From Pachypanchax playfairii (taxonomy: Eukaryota; Chordata; Actinopteri; Cyprinodontiformes; Aplocheilidae), in NCBI GenBank assembly GCA_006937955.1, contig SSNP01000007.1:2459896-2523895 (forward strand): a DNA stretch of 64,000 nucleotides, written 5' to 3'. A model generated the notes under the pieces. The model saw only the letters and a program-made list of their open reading frames with translations. It had not been told where the DNA came from and made no database searches. Every line of letters begins with the position of its first letter. Positions within the stretch are counted from its first letter, which is position 1. This document shows positions 47,997-61,660 of the stretch, in pieces. The position numbers were made by a program, and so were the translations under genes.

Positions 47997-48193
47997 CACT
48001 CACTCACTCACTCACTCACTCACTCACTCACTCACTCACTCACTGGATGAGGATGATGAGGAAGACTTCAACGTAACTTCATACTGTGGTTTGTGGAAGA
48101 AAGATTTAAATAAGTTTTTTAATATATGAAATTATGTTGTTATTTAGGTAGAAACAAAAAATATAGACACAATTATGTATTTAAGATATTAAA
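47997..48193 (+). repeat. Copy 2 of the 198-bp tandem duplication
   Basis: (CACT)n tract 47997-48044, then the same unique segment to 48193. The tetranucleotide tract is shorter than in copy 1, and the unique part appears identical. Confidence 0.93.
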
Positions 48194-48285
48194 GATTCAT
48201 TATCTTTAATTAATTAAATAAAATGAGACTAATTAGTTTGCAATTAGTTTTTAAAATCATTTTTTTGGTTGCAGTTACATATGAA

Positions 48286-48410
<125 letters not shown>

Positions 48411-51258
48411 CACCAGATGTTGTTACATTTTGTCCTGGTTTAACATCAGAGCTGTGATTTAACACTCTGCGGGACGTTTTGTGATGACGCCGTTGCTTCT
48501 TTTATACTTTTCACTCCGGTGCCTTTGTGCTGCGGCACAACATCAAAAACATGTTTTCCCCACAAAACACACAGCTCATAAACAAATTGATTTATTATTA
48601 TTGCTGGAGAATGAAAACCCTTAATATTACTACTAATCCTTTCCACATGAAATGTAATCTTTTTTCTATTAATATTTTGAACGATGAAAACTGGACTTTG
48701 TGATCCTGGCCAGAGAATTTTACAACACACATACTCTCTCACTGAATATTACTTCAGTCTTCCATCATTAACTCTCAGTGTCTTTAACTCTTATTTTAAC
48801 CCTAAAACAACTCATCATATGTCGTCGTTATGGTGACACACCACAAAGAGGCACGTTCCAAAAATGATGTCCCTGAAACACGGGTAATACATACACAGAC
48901 ACGCATGTTTCTGATCATCCTTGTACAGTGAACATGGGATTTTTGGTAATGTCCTGGCTCCATTGTCATTTTAATCATGACAATGGGATCAGACAGGCTG
49001 GTGGGACGGGCTGGTCTGTGGTTGGTTGATTGTTCTGATTGAGTTCTCTTTGTTGGGTAGATATGTATTACAGCCTGCTTAAGAGGATTTGATGAGAGAA
49101 AGGAGGTTATTGTGTGATTTAATCATGTTCACGGAGGTGAACCTGCATTTATGCGCTTCACGATGAACAAAAAGTGGTTTTAATATGTCCGCTAGAGAAG
49201 AACAAGTTTGTATTACCAACTTCCTGATGCAACAGTCAGAGGAAAAGGGAAAGGAAAGCCCAGCCTCTTTCAGTTCTGGAGTTTTGTGTGTCAGAACATA
49301 ATGAAAATCTTCAAGTTTACTAAAACACTCACCAGATTCCACCACGTCATTATTTACAAGCTAAAACTAAAAAGTTGTTTTAAAAAACTAAGTGCACGTC
49401 ATAATCCAACAGCATGTAGAACCACCTGTAACTTGAATATTTCAGTAATCCCCAGGGGAAACTAGATTATTAAAGTTATTTCCTGTTTCACTTCATCCGT
49501 CTTTTCATCAGAAGTTTTTGGACGTTTGTTCATGCGGGACATTTCAGCTATTTCTTGTATTTTTGTGTAAATATGTCAACTTATATCTCACTGAGTTCCA
49601 TCACTTTGAATAGAGTTAGTTCTAAGTTAATGGATAATTTGAAATTAACTAATACCACAGCAGATAAAACAACTTTAATCTACAAAATCTACCAAATTGA
49701 AGTCCATGTGAACAATTTATATGAACCTTTACACTGCCATCAGTTTCACATCATTTACATGAAATTTGATGGTTATTTACAGACATAAAAGAGCAGCAGT
49801 AAAATGTGGCACATCTGCTGCATTATTTTCCAGAAGGAGTTTCTGCTGAAATGACCATGTTGTACAAAATGTAATGTTTAGATAATAATATCTGCTATAT
49901 AATATATTTAGAGGATCAGAGCTGTTTCAAGATGGCAGCAGTCCATGTTGGAGGTAAGTCTACTTTGACTGACCACTTGACTACAGCTTGAATAGACCCA
50001 CAACAGAACTGACCTTTAATTCTCAAAGGTCATTACTAAAGCCTTCCCTCTTTGTTATTGCGTTAACACGCGCCAGTATGCTCCAGAACTGCAAACTCTT
50101 GCTTTTATAGAGACATGCCCACTTACTGATGATCAGTTAATCAAGTGCATGGTGCCTGGCTGCTACTTTCCTTCATAAATCCTTTGGAAGCAGCATGCCA
50201 GTAGATTTCCTGATGTTTTTATTTATTCATTTATTTTTGTTTTTAATGGAAAATACTGCATGCTCACCTGCTTTAGAGATTTTTTTTCCAGTGTTAAAAG
50301 GAAAGTGAAGGAACTTGGAAGATTGTATGTCTGGTGTTTTAGATTCTAACCTTCTAATCTGATGCAGGATGTTATCAGGATTAGTTAGATAAACCTCTGA
50401 CAGAATATAGACAGATTATAAAACAATGCACAAAAGAATAAATTAGTGCAAATAGAAATAAAAGGACGTTTTGAGGATAAACTGTGAATGCGGTTGTGTC
50501 TGCAGTGTTTTTATTAAAAATCAAATTCAATATCATCATTTACATCCACATACAGTAAATGTCACGTGTCTGTTTGTTCTGGTACATTTATGATCATAAA
50601 TAAGGTTTCCCTGATATCAAACTGATCTTGCCGTCTGTCACCATGAGGATTAACAGGGATGAGGTGGGGTGGGAGGGTGGATCCCCTTCTCCTGATGTTC
50701 ACTCTCCCTAAATTTTCACTCTATAATTCTCAACATCATCTGTGGGAATAATTATTGGAGGATCATCACCTCTTAAAGGCAAATTAATCTACAGGGACTG
50801 TTAAAACTCAGAAATGATTTCAAGAGAACTGAAATAAAATGGCAGCATCATACCTTTAACTCTGTGTGTGTGTGTGTGAGGGGGGGGTTAGGCCTAGTAT
50901 TAGCTTTGCTCAGTTCGTGGGTTTCCCCTCCATCAGCAGCAGTATTATTTACATGAGTCCCAGCAGGGTGCTGATCTGGCTCCGGCAATTTTATACAACA
51001 TTTTAATCAGAAGAAGAGATGAAAGCATACAAATTTATTCCTATTTCTGTAAATACACCATTTAAAGACACATTCACTTCCTTAAATTTGACTCAAACAT
51101 ATGATTTAATAACCATTACTGATAGGTTTGGATTTCCTGGATGCAAACAAGCATCAGAGTATTAATATTCATTTTTTAACCGTGTACCCTTAATGACTTG
51201 ATCCTCTTACAGTGCTCTGATAAAAAAGGGGGGATAAAACAGGGTCATACTGTATACT
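48411..51258. other. Intergenic DNA, no gene seen
   Basis: AT-rich, with short frames only. It contains a short GT tract at 50862-50878 and a YY1-like ATG/donor pair at 49929-49959, listed separately. No RNA gene recognised. Confidence 0.5.
49929..49959 (+). promoter_or_regulatory. YY1-like start with splice donor
   Basis: AAGATGGCAGC at 49929-49939 is one base off the YY1 core and overlaps ATG 49932. Twenty-two bases of open frame (MAAVHVG) lead to GGAG|GTAAGT with the donor at 49954. This is the third place in the window where an AAGATGG start is followed by an open frame, and the second with a nearby strong donor. It may be a relic of a repeated element. Confidence 0.2.
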
Positions 51259-51286
51259 GTGTGTGTGGGTGTGTGTGTGTGTGTGT

Positions 51287-51325
<39 letters not shown>

Positions 51326-51366
51326 GTGTGGGTGTGTGTGTGTGTGGGTGTGCGTGTGTGTGTGTA
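51259..51366. repeat. Imperfect (GT)n microsatellite, 108 bases
   Basis: A GT tract with regular GGGT and GCGT interruptions. Several open frames on both strands arise from it. Confidence 0.95.
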
Positions 51367-52689
51367 TTTACTGTATAGGCTGTATGTACTGCCCATTCAC
51401 TTGACTCTAACATGCCGTGATGCAGGAATCCTACCGCACACAAACACACCGCAGGTTTGTGATCTGACCCTACCCCCATCACCTCATGTCAGGTCCTTCA
51501 CAAATAAGTTCCTCATATCAAAAACTGATCTGATTTCTGTCCTTATTATTGCAGCAACAACAAAAATGGAACCTTTGAGTTGTGAATCCACTTAATTATC
51601 TTCATTTTAAATACATTTCTCATGTGTATTAACGGTCACACTGACTTTTTATAACATGCACATTTCATATTGCTGCAATCGCAAAACTCTTCCACCATCA
51701 CTGCTCTTTAAAAACTCAAACTTTTTTTTCTTTCTCTGAGGCATTTTAGGCCTGCTGGCTGCACAAAAGGCTTTGTAGTTGGCTTGCAGGCTGTTTGAGT
51801 GTGACTGCTTGGCTTAGCATCAGCTGTTAACCCAGCCAGGCTCAGATCCGATTGCTCCAGATTAGGAGATGGGGCACTCCGAGAGCAACTATGATCCATA
51901 TTAAAGCTGCATAAAATGAAAATTGCAAAGATTTAGAGGCGGATCATAGGCCAGAGAGAATTTAATCACCACCAGTCTTTGTGTGTCTGTGTGCGTCATA
52001 CGGCGTGCGTACGTGTGTGAGTGTGTATGCAGCCCTCTGCATATTACAAGAGCGCTGCTGACATGAGGATTATTGATGTAGGCTGTATTTACTTATCAAC
52101 ACAGTGTTCAACGATTTAACATGGCTGTTTCATCTCTTCTTCTATTGTTGCTCAAAAAAAGACCGTGATGGTGCAGGACAACCTCAGTGACTCAATATTG
52201 GATATTCTGGAGAAAAACATGGGCTTTTCGTGGAAATGACAAAAAATAAAGTATTTGATGTGTGTTAACGTGTGAGTGTGTGAGAAAATAAGTGTGTGGT
52301 TGAGCACAGACGGGGGTGATGCTGTTCCGGTGTCCTCAACACTTGTAATCTTCCTAAAGCTTCAACACAGTCCCCAACAGTTGCCCTGTAACAGATATCC
52401 ACACACAAAATTTTGTCAGATAAATGACATTTCTATTTATAATGTATAGAAGTTTTGTTATTTTTACTATGTTTTTATCTTTATAGGTAATTTGTAAGTA
52501 CGTATTAAAAGTATTGACAAGTATTGGTGTTGGTGTGAATTAAAACTTAGCTTTCAGTATCTATTGTTGACCTAATGTCTGTGGTTTTGTTGTTATTAGG
52601 AACTTGAGTGAGTTCCAGATAAAAACACTGACTCTGTAACTGTTACAAGAAAAATATGTATCATGAATTTGTTGAATTTGTTTAAAATC
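51367..52689. other. Intergenic DNA
   Basis: No gene. The segment 51740-51990 is complex sequence with GCTGCATAAAATG and CTCCAGATTAGGAG, where the G/C of the second motif forms an imperfect palindrome. It may be regulatory, but nothing decisive is seen. Confidence 0.45.
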
Positions 52690-53033
52690 CCAGTGACATA
52701 AATTGTTGCATTTTTTGCAATTTTTTTAGGACATTTTGGAAACTTCCTGTTGAATGTTGTTCTCAATTTGTCACTAACAATTTAAGTTCAGTGGCTTCAA
52801 CACTGTTTGTCTCACAGCATAAAGGTCCTGGTTGAACACCTAGTCTGGGCCTAGTGTGGGTTTTCTCCAGGTACAACAGTTTCTTCCCACAGTCTGATTC
52901 TAATGAGGCTCTGGGTGTGAGTGTGGTTGTTTGTGACCTTGTGATGGACTGGTGACCTGTTCAGGGTGTAACTCAGCCTCTCACCTAATGACAGCTGGAG
53001 ATAAACTCCCTACAACCCACACAAGATCAAGTG
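52690..53033 (+). mobile_element. Interspersed repeat, plus orientation, related to 19,372-19,750
   Basis: Shares long stretches with the reverse complement of 19372-19750, including ACATTTTGGAAACT, TTGTCACTAAC, TTCAGTGGCTT, GGTTGAACACCTAGTCTGGG and ATGACAGCTGGAGATAAA. The two copies differ by scattered substitutions, so they inserted independently or long ago. The 3' end passes directly into the (GGAT)n array, which is best seen as its tail. No coding region remains. Confidence 0.7.
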
Positions 53034-53152
53034 GGATGGATGGATGGATGGATGGATGGATGGATGGATGGATGGATGGATGGATGGATGGATGGATGGA
53101 TGGATGGATGGATGGATGGATGGATGGATGGATGGATGGATGGATGGATGGA
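53034..53152. repeat. (GGAT)n tail microsatellite
   Basis: About 30 copies of the tetranucleotide (119 bases) joined to the 3' end of the preceding interspersed element. Frames reading Met-Asp-Gly-Trp or Ile-His-Pro-Ser repeats come from it. Confidence 0.95.
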
Positions 53153-56100
53153 GCCTCTTCCAACACAACTCTTTGATGTAAATGATGCAGCAGTGTAATT
53201 AACATACTCCTACTTCTCATTTTTAACTTGTGAACTTTAACTTCATTAAAAAATTGTAATGTACAAAATGAGCTCAGGAAATTAAAACATAAAAAACATG
53301 TATTTAATTTAAAAACAGCTCACTGACACAGTATTATTAGGATAAAACTTGTTCAGCTGGACACATTTTGAGAAAGTATGTCCAAACCTCTGACTGGTCT
53401 CGTACACTTTTACTTTGATAAAACATTTTGTTGTGTAGAAGAGTTAGAAATTATGTAACTGAATGAATCATTACTTTAATTATTAATAATAAAGTCCTTT
53501 TTAAATTCCTTTATGGGTTTCTTTGAATGTATGTGTGTGTGCTCACCTGCAGCTGTGTCTCCTCAACATCTGAACACGCATGATGCCTTCAACACCAAAA
53601 TATTTGTTTATGCATGTGACTTTTATTCTCTCTATGAACACAGTGGGTTTCTATTGCCTGTCTTTCTTCCCCCTTTCTTTGACTCCATCTTTCCAATTCC
53701 CTCTCCAAGAGCATGTTGTGTGTGTCTGCAGGATTGTCAAACACACAAATGTGCACACAGACATACACAGAACACAGACTTAGATTGAGCAGATGGTCAC
53801 CGTATTCATTTTTTTCTCAGACTAACATTAACCATTCATTATAGACAGCAGACTAAGCCAATCCCACATCCGCCCCCGTGCAGCACATACACACACACGT
53901 ATTTGTGCACACTCAAGTAATGTCCAACAATTCTGCCATTAGCTAAGCAACGGTCCCAAAATCTTGCACGCCCCTCAGTCAGTGTTGATAGTCTCTCCTT
54001 CCAGACGGTCCCAGCTCTGCTCTGACTCAATCTGTTGACATTTCTGATTCCCTGTGACTCAAATTCTGCTCCTTCATTTCAGCTACCCACAACAGGAATG
54101 AGGAGCATCTGACGATTCCCTCTGCCTCCCCTTCCATCCAATCCATGTTTTTTTTTTTCTTTGTTCCTTCCACTTTCACTGTCTGGCTTCTTTTGGCAAC
54201 TCCTCCACAAACAGGAGACACAATCACACGATCGCTGTTCCTTCTTCCTTTGTTTCACTTTCAGTCTCATTTACAACATTCTGCTGCTTTCATTTTCTCT
54301 GAAATAAAGCAGAACAAAAGTAAAACCTGTCAGGCAGTAAATCAGCTTTAATCTCTGGCTTGAAGAAAAGATGAACATTAATCCACGTTTGTTCATACAA
54401 ATGTTTACCGCTCACATTTCAGACCTCATCAGGCCCTGCTGCTAAGCTGCATGCTCATGATTATGAGCTTGCGTGTCAGAAGGAAAAAGCAAAGGAAGTG
54501 AGAGGCAGTGACGATTATTTCTGGGCAAAATGCTTTTTTATGATCACGTGTTTGCACTTGAAGATGTGCATGTATACATCTTTGCATGCTTCTTCTTAAA
54601 TATAAGCTAAACTGATCAATGTTTGGCTCTTTGCTGCTTTGACTTGTTAAAAGGTTGCAGATGCAAAGAAACTCTGAAACACTTAAACTAATGAGAGTTT
54701 TGGCTGTAGTCGGGATTCATTGGGAGTTTGTGTTCTTCTGCCAGGCGTTGCACATCTTTTGCCCTGAAAAACCAAAAAGCTTTTAGACTTCTTGCTGCTC
54801 CATCACTGCTCTATACATTACCTCACACACATGTTATGCTTCCTGATGCATCAAGTCATTTTGTGAACCAATAAAGAAACTTAAAGTTCTGATTCTTGGT
54901 TGTCAGTTTATTTTGTGAGGTTTCAATGTGACTCGTGTTTTAGATCAACAGTTTGGTGGATAAATGACAGAACGTGGTGATGTACCAAAGAAACTCTCAA
55001 ATCAAGAAACTCTTAAAACAAAAAATTTAGACCCATTTTGGTTTTAATCTCGATGTAAATAGAAATTGGAAATAACAGGCAGAAATATGCAAAAGGCTAA
55101 CAGAAGCTCCCAGCTTCAACATAATCAGGTGTTTAGGTGTCTAAAAGAAATTATATGGTCAGATGGGAAACAAGCCTCACGCAAACACACCGTCCTCCAA
55201 CTACTTGGTTTCAAAAGGGATAAACTCTTCCTTCTTCCCAGTTTCTCAACTTGCTGATACAGACTGTGCTTGTATAACGAGGTATTTTCACAGTTATTTA
55301 CAAAGAAAACCAAAAAAACAGGTGGGTCCAATAACTTGAACAGAAAAATGCCTTTTTGTTTCAGTTTGATAAAGTGATGTTAGAACTTCATGATGCTTTT
55401 CTGTTCTGATGTGTGCCAGTTGTTGGACCCTTCGTCCATACTACACGCTTGTTGGGCCAAATGCATCACAGCGAAATCAGGGTTCCACGATTTTACACTG
55501 CAGCCTAAAAGGTGGCAACAATGTTGCTGGTCTATTGGAAAGACACTATGAATTTTGAGACAAGGTGATTGGAGTGACAGAAGTACAAGTAGGTTACTGC
55601 AGGGCAACAAAATCCAAACATCCAGTCACAAGGTAATACATGAGGCAAACGACTGGCGAGAGGAGATTAATATTCAGGAGGAAACAGTTGAAGAGTTTGA
55701 CAAGGACCAGGTGAGCAGAATAACAGCTGATTGCAAATGGAGGCGAGTAAAAACATCAACATGACCTGATAATGACAATCCATGACAATATCTTCAAAAG
55801 CTTTCTTGTAGACTGACTTTTTCTACTTATAGGGATGGATAGTGAAGTGATTCTCATTGTATTATTACATAAATAAGACTGACAGAATGTTAGAATAAAG
55901 TTTAAAGGTCTTCAGTGGATTTTTCCTTGCTGAGTGTTGGTGAAACCCTCTTCTTCTTGTATCGTTGCTGCATCTCCAAACACTTCTGTGTAAATACTTC
56001 GCCTCCTTTTTGAATTTCTTCCAAACCTTCTGTGTGTTGAAATCTGAGCTATGATCTGTGCTGCGGCAGCCAACTCCACAGTGTGCATCTCACTACACGC

Positions 56101-57612
56101 TATTTCTTGAAACACAGTTCAGATACAGCAAACGTCCAGAATTTTCTCAACAGAATGAACTTTGTTGAAATGACCAACATTGATTTTTGGTTTAGAGACA
56201 GATCTGAGCTGTTCTGTTTTGTTTTGGCTCGCTTTGCTGTGGACAGAGATTTAGCTGTTCTGGTCTTTTACTTGAATTATAGAATGAATCCTCACTATGG
56301 CTCTAAAATACTCAGTAGGACTTTCAATATTTGAATATAGGGATTTCAGTGTTGACCAAACCTGAGAGAAAAAAAAAAACAACAATATGTGTTTCCTTAT
56401 GTGATGCAGATGTGTGGTACAAGAATGTTTTTGCAATATTGACTTCCTCTTCCTCACCAACACAACACAAAACACACCCATCTTCATCCTTCTTTTGTCT
56501 CCTCTTCATCCAGCACCTCTTCTGTCAGCCAGCGTTGTGTCCTAAAACTGTCCTTAATGACTTAATCTAGTGGGCGACAGCACTCCAGAGAGGCTGGTGA
56601 GTGAGGATGGTCTCTGTCTGCTGTAAGGGGATTGCTGTAATTACTGGGATCTGTGCACCGTATTTATCTTTTCAAGGGATGGGTGATCCTGCCATAAAAA
56701 GCCCAACATTTGGCAGTTAACTAATGCACACCATTAGATTGATTGTGTTGGATTTGTGCTGGTGAGTGTATGTGTGTCCCATATTTTGCCTTCTGCCGTC
56801 ATGCGCTGTGATGTGTGTTAAATAATGCTCGGTTGTTCTGTGTAATCCTGATTAAATGGGGGGTTAATGTGTGTCTGTTCAACTTTTTATTTATTTATTT
56901 ATTTTACAGATTTTTTTTTTTTTCACTGTGACCCTTCATGGCTAAACAGTTAGCATAAATGAGCATAAATAAGAGGGGAGATGGACACAGACCAAGCAGA
57001 GGTATAAGGTTCAGGTAATACCAGTAAAAAGAAATCCAAATGCTCTTAACTATGAACGACAGCAGCTTTTCAGATTTGACATTAGTAGGAGAAGAAAAGA
57101 GAGAAAATAATGATCAGAAAATGAAATTATCACTCTTCTTGGATGTGGCAGAGAAACAAACAGATTGACCATGCTCTTCTTTCCAGAATCCTCCCCCATG
57201 CAAGCAACATGTTCCTCACGTCCATCTTGGCTGTTTTTTTTTTTTTCTTCTTCTTTTTTTCAGATATTTGGTGTCAGTGTGTGTGTGTGTGTGTGTTTAT
57301 GTCTATGTGTGTGTACGTGTAAATGTTTGCGTGTGCTTCTTGTGAAGACGGAGGCTGCACCAGGCTGTCCAGCCTACACACAAACCATCCCGTCGTTAAA
57401 TCACCTTACTGTTCCATCCACCATCCACTGCCCCGAGCGTGTTTTGCATCTGATGTGTGTTTTGGTTGAAATAAGACACACACGCGGAGAGGAGACTGAA
57501 AACAAAAATGTAGGGTTATCGGAAGAGGATTAGTCAACATTGGATGTCAGTTTAACTTCAGACTGTTTGTGTTGATAAAACTAACTTTTGCCATCTTTGC
57601 CACTTTAAACTT

Positions 57613-57619
<7 letters not shown>
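53153..57619. other. Intergenic DNA, no gene confirmed
   Basis: No recognised protein. The region 55555-55764 holds a 69-codon frame containing NDWREEINIQEETVEEFD followed by DQ and a donor-like CAG|GTGAGC at about 55710. It could be an orphan exon or repeat relic, but no partner exon was found. A GT-rich tract lies at 57277-57297 and a perfect short inverted repeat at 54450-54465. Confidence 0.4.

Positions 57620-57681
<62 letters not shown>
57620..57681. repeat. (CA)n microsatellite
   Basis: Sixty-two-base uninterrupted CA tract. Confidence 0.96.
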
Positions 57682-57682
<1 letters not shown>

Positions 57683-58319
57683 TTGCTCTCATTTAATCTC
57701 CCTTCTCTGTCCTCTTCCTTCCACTTGTTCCTCATTAATTTTTATGTTTCTGACCTCAGAAATGGGCGTGAGTACACAGATATATCACAGTAATTATCTT
57801 ATTTTACAGTGCCATTAAATGTCACACAAGTCCAGAATTATGGCATTAATACAATAAAGAGGTTCTGGGCCAGAGAGAGATGATAACTTACTTCTGGACC
57901 AGACTGTAACAAACTGTCTACAGTGGATTTTTGCACGTTTTGTAAAAGTATTCAGTATCAGTGAGACTCCCATTGACAAATCACATGTATGCATTTCTGT
58001 TAAATTGCTGAAATCATTGCAACTGTGTGACTGCAGAGACACACTATTCCACTTCTCATCATTGTTTTCTGAAAACCATCTTTTCCTGAAAACTTTAGAT
58101 TTGCAAAAATATAATTAGATTCTCCTGATTTTCCCAAATTCTGGCCAACAATAGTGTTATTTATTGTGGCTCCGACTGAGGCACAATTGGGAGCAGTTCA
58201 AATATCAACCCGTGCCAATCTTGTTACTTTTTTGTCTTTTTTTTTTTTTCTTTTTAACCCTGCCTCTATCTCCCTCACTCACTGTCTACTCAGTTTTTAC
58301 TTACCTCTGTCCCAGTAGA

Positions 58320-58570
58320 TGGAGATGTGAAATATTTAAAAACGCTTTGTTGTTCAGGGACAATGCTCTTCAGCAGATGGGCCGTAGCTGCACAGACCCC
58401 CAATGTATGCAAATCTCCATACAAAGCAGCCCAGGATGTTTTCAATATAACACAAGTGCCTCAGGCCTTGTTTTAATCCCTCTTTACCCGGCGCCAAAGC
58501 ACTGTTTCATTCAGTCAAATGCCTTAAGCGCTATGTCAACTTGGACATCTGGCCACATAACTGAACTGGC
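58320..58570. promoter_or_regulatory. Candidate enhancer-like element (POU octamer and SOX-type sites)
   Basis: The exact POU octamer ATGCAAAT is at 58407-58414, with SOX-type ACAATG at 58360-58365 and CTTTGTTGTT just before it, in complex non-repetitive sequence. POU/SOX pairs are common in neural enhancers. The block lies about 19 kb downstream of bhlhe23. Conservation is untested. Confidence 0.3.
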
Positions 58571-59092
58571 AAAAAAAAAAAGGTGTGTTATGAAAGAAAT
58601 GAGTGTTTATGGAGGGTTAGAAGAAGAAAAAAATAGAAAATGTACATGAATTTTAGCTTAAATGTCCAGAATTAAAGGTATCAGAGGTGTTTTTATGGAA
58701 GGACTGGTGTGTAGAGTTCCTAAAGCGAAGTCTTTGCCTTCCACACCAGAGGAAACAGGTGCCAGTGTCGCTTTCTTCATTGTTTCTTAACTTGTTTTGC
58801 TGTTTTCTCACTTGTTTTTCTCACCCCCCCACCCACCCTCTAGGAATAGGTTACAGCAATCACACACAGAAGCACACACACATGCAAATACGTGTGCAGA
58901 TGTAACAAAATACAGACAAACACACACTAGCACACAAGTAAAGGTGACACTCACAAACACACACACACGTGCACCCGCTGCCTGCAGACTTTCTGGTCAG
59001 ACCGCTGATTTCTGCCGTTGTGACATCTGAAGGGCGCTACAGCACAGCCAGACACCTGGATACACATGGCATCTTTCACTACTGTGTGTCAA

Positions 59093-59096
<4 letters not shown>

Positions 59097-59124
<28 letters not shown>
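59097..59124. repeat. (GT)n microsatellite
   Basis: Twenty-eight-base GT tract. Confidence 0.93.
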
Positions 59125-60020
59125 AGCTCGGCGTGCGAAAGAAGTGGGGGAAGTTACCATTGAAAGCAGCATCTCCTGGGGGGAACGACAGAGCTTTTCC
59201 TGGATGGAGCACAAGTTCATGCCCTCGCGGTGATGTCGTGTGTCCTCATTGACCCACATCATACAGAATAAACATGGACCTTCTTGTGCGACATATCTAA
59301 ACATGTGCACACTGAAAGATTCATGCCGAGGAATTAAGTCATCCAGGATCAAGCTAATTTTTTTTAATGTTGAGTTGTAATCTCTGATTTCACTGAAGAA
59401 ACTCGGAGGAAGTGAAGACCTGCATGAAGCACGTAGGAGACAAAATTTGTAGCTGAAAATGAGGATCTGCATGTAAATTCAATGGTCACTCTGCCACTAT
59501 AACAACAAAAGGGACATTTTTTCTGATAAAATAAGACAAATATACCACAAACAAACAGACAAGTCTTTGCTAGTTGCTGACTTGTGTCGATTCACGTGGT
59601 TCCACTTGTAAAGATTGTTTAGTGAGTAGCCGCTATATATATTGGAGCCTGCTAAGCATATTCCTTTTGCTCTGTGTTTTTGTATCTGGCATGAGAGAGG
59701 CCGCCTGGAGCTTGTGTGATCGTCTGTGTGGATGTGGGGTGGGGGGGAGTTGCGTGTATGTGCACCTAAACCTTAGGCCAAAAAAAAAAAAAAAGAGTGA
59801 ACATTTCTGTGTGTGTGTGCTTCATTACATGTATGTGGTTGTGTGTGTGTGTGTGTATGAAACGGAGGAACGAGTGGAGTAGGTGAGTGCAGAAGACAAA
59901 CCTGTCAGCTTCCACAGCTGGTTTCTCTGGCTGCAGGGCTCAGGCCGAAGTAGGGTGACACTCGGCATCAAACACCGCAGTGCAGGGCCTGGGGTAAATA
60001 CACCATCATATACTGTAGGC

Positions 60021-60049
60021 GCACACACACACACACACACGCACACACA
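60021..60049. repeat. (CA)n microsatellite
   Basis: CA tract with GCAC interruptions. Confidence 0.9.
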
Positions 60050-61631
60050 TACCTTTGGCTGTCCTCACTCATAAGACCAAGAGACCAGTGAAACACACCA
60101 CCTGGGTAAGTCATCATATCTTGTCAGAGATTTTTTTTTTTTTCCTTTTTGGCTCAATGAAGGTGTGAACAACATCACAGACCAGATTGCCTGGCAATAG
60201 ATTGACCATCATGTTAGAAGGAAGGGGCGGGGGAGGTTGGGAGGAACATAGAGCAGAACAAGAGAGAGACAAGTACAATGTAAGATGAGGACGAGCATTG
60301 TTTCAGTGGCTTTCTCTGAAAGAGCTAGCTTGTCTCCCTGCATCATGTGCCATGACGGCTCGTTTGCAACTATCATAATCGCTTTTGGCGCATTATTTGT
60401 GATAGAAGTTGACACGGACTAATAGCTGGTCCTTCCCTGTATCAAGAAGTGATGGCGTTTCCATCCTTTGGTCTCATTTCAGAACTCGTTTCATGGTGCG
60501 TTCCCGAGTGGAGTGGACTCTCTGTGGGGAAAAGAGCCCGAGGCAAACCACCCACCCCCCCTTTACTGTCCCCAGATCCAGCACTATCGCACATTTCCAT
60601 CTCTGCTATGATGGAAGTGATGGCAATTTCTTCAGGGTATCAGGAAGATGCTGACCCCCCCCCCCTTTTTTTTTGTATCTCTCATATGAAGTACAGCGTA
60701 CAAGCAAAAAGACATGTTAACGTTAGGGGCGCTTTCATCTACATGTCAGGGTGATAATTATAATTCTACACAAAGCAGAGGAGCACCAGACAAACAGCAA
60801 CATGTTCAGGCAAATACAAACAACCCCAATGTCAAGGCTGCTGACTTGATCGGAAGGAAGGACCCAAAGTGATATACAAAGGAAGTAAACATGTTGACAG
60901 GAGAAATTAAACTGTGTTTTGACTGCTTCTGTCGAGGGACATCCCCTGTCTAAACTTTACACAATAATCAGGAATTCTGCAGCTAATACGTGTCCTCTGT
61001 GTGTGTGTCCATGTGTTTAAATGTGCACACTCAGTGATCAACTTCAGCTAAATACTAATTACTGAATACTTAGTACGAATGCCCTTTCTATTGGGTCCCT
61101 TTAGTATAAACATTCATTATGGCTCTTTTTCTCCTTTGTAGCTCCATCATCATTATTCAACCGCATCCCCCGAGGAGCGAGACAGAGCCGAGGCCGGGCC
61201 AGGGCCGGACCGGGCTGGGGGGAGAAAACACAGCAGAACCAGAGCACCAGGACCTGGGAATGCACACAAGTGATATTTGTGTGAGGAGATCAAAAAGCAT
61301 TTACCTTTAGATGTTTCCCTGATATGAATATTCAACATCCTTATTGAAATCTAATTTGGGTCTCCTTCTCTCAGGGGTCTTTTCATCAGTGCCTGTTGCC
61401 TGAGGCCACTGCTGATTGACAGCCAAACTTTAGTGAAGAGCAAGCCGGGAAAAAAAAGGGGAGATCTGGTGGTGTTGGAGATGTGAGCGGGTTGAAGCAG
61501 GGGAGAGCTGGAACAGATGAGTGGAGGGAGTACTGATGGGGAGGGGGGGGGTGTTTAACCTCCTTATGTGCATGCACAAACAGAAAGCTGCAGATTATTA
61601 GGACCTCTCCGTGACTAGAACGAGCAAAACT

Positions 61632-61660
61632 AAAAAAAAAAAAAAAAAAAAAAAAAAACA
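61632..61660. repeat. Poly-A run (29 bases)
   Basis: Uninterrupted A homopolymer. It could be a retroposon tail, but no upstream body or target-site duplication was recognised. Confidence 0.9.

Noticed and set aside
52952..53220. Met-Asp-Gly-Trp and Ile-His-Pro-Ser repeat proteins
   Set aside because: Translation of the (GGAT)n tail.
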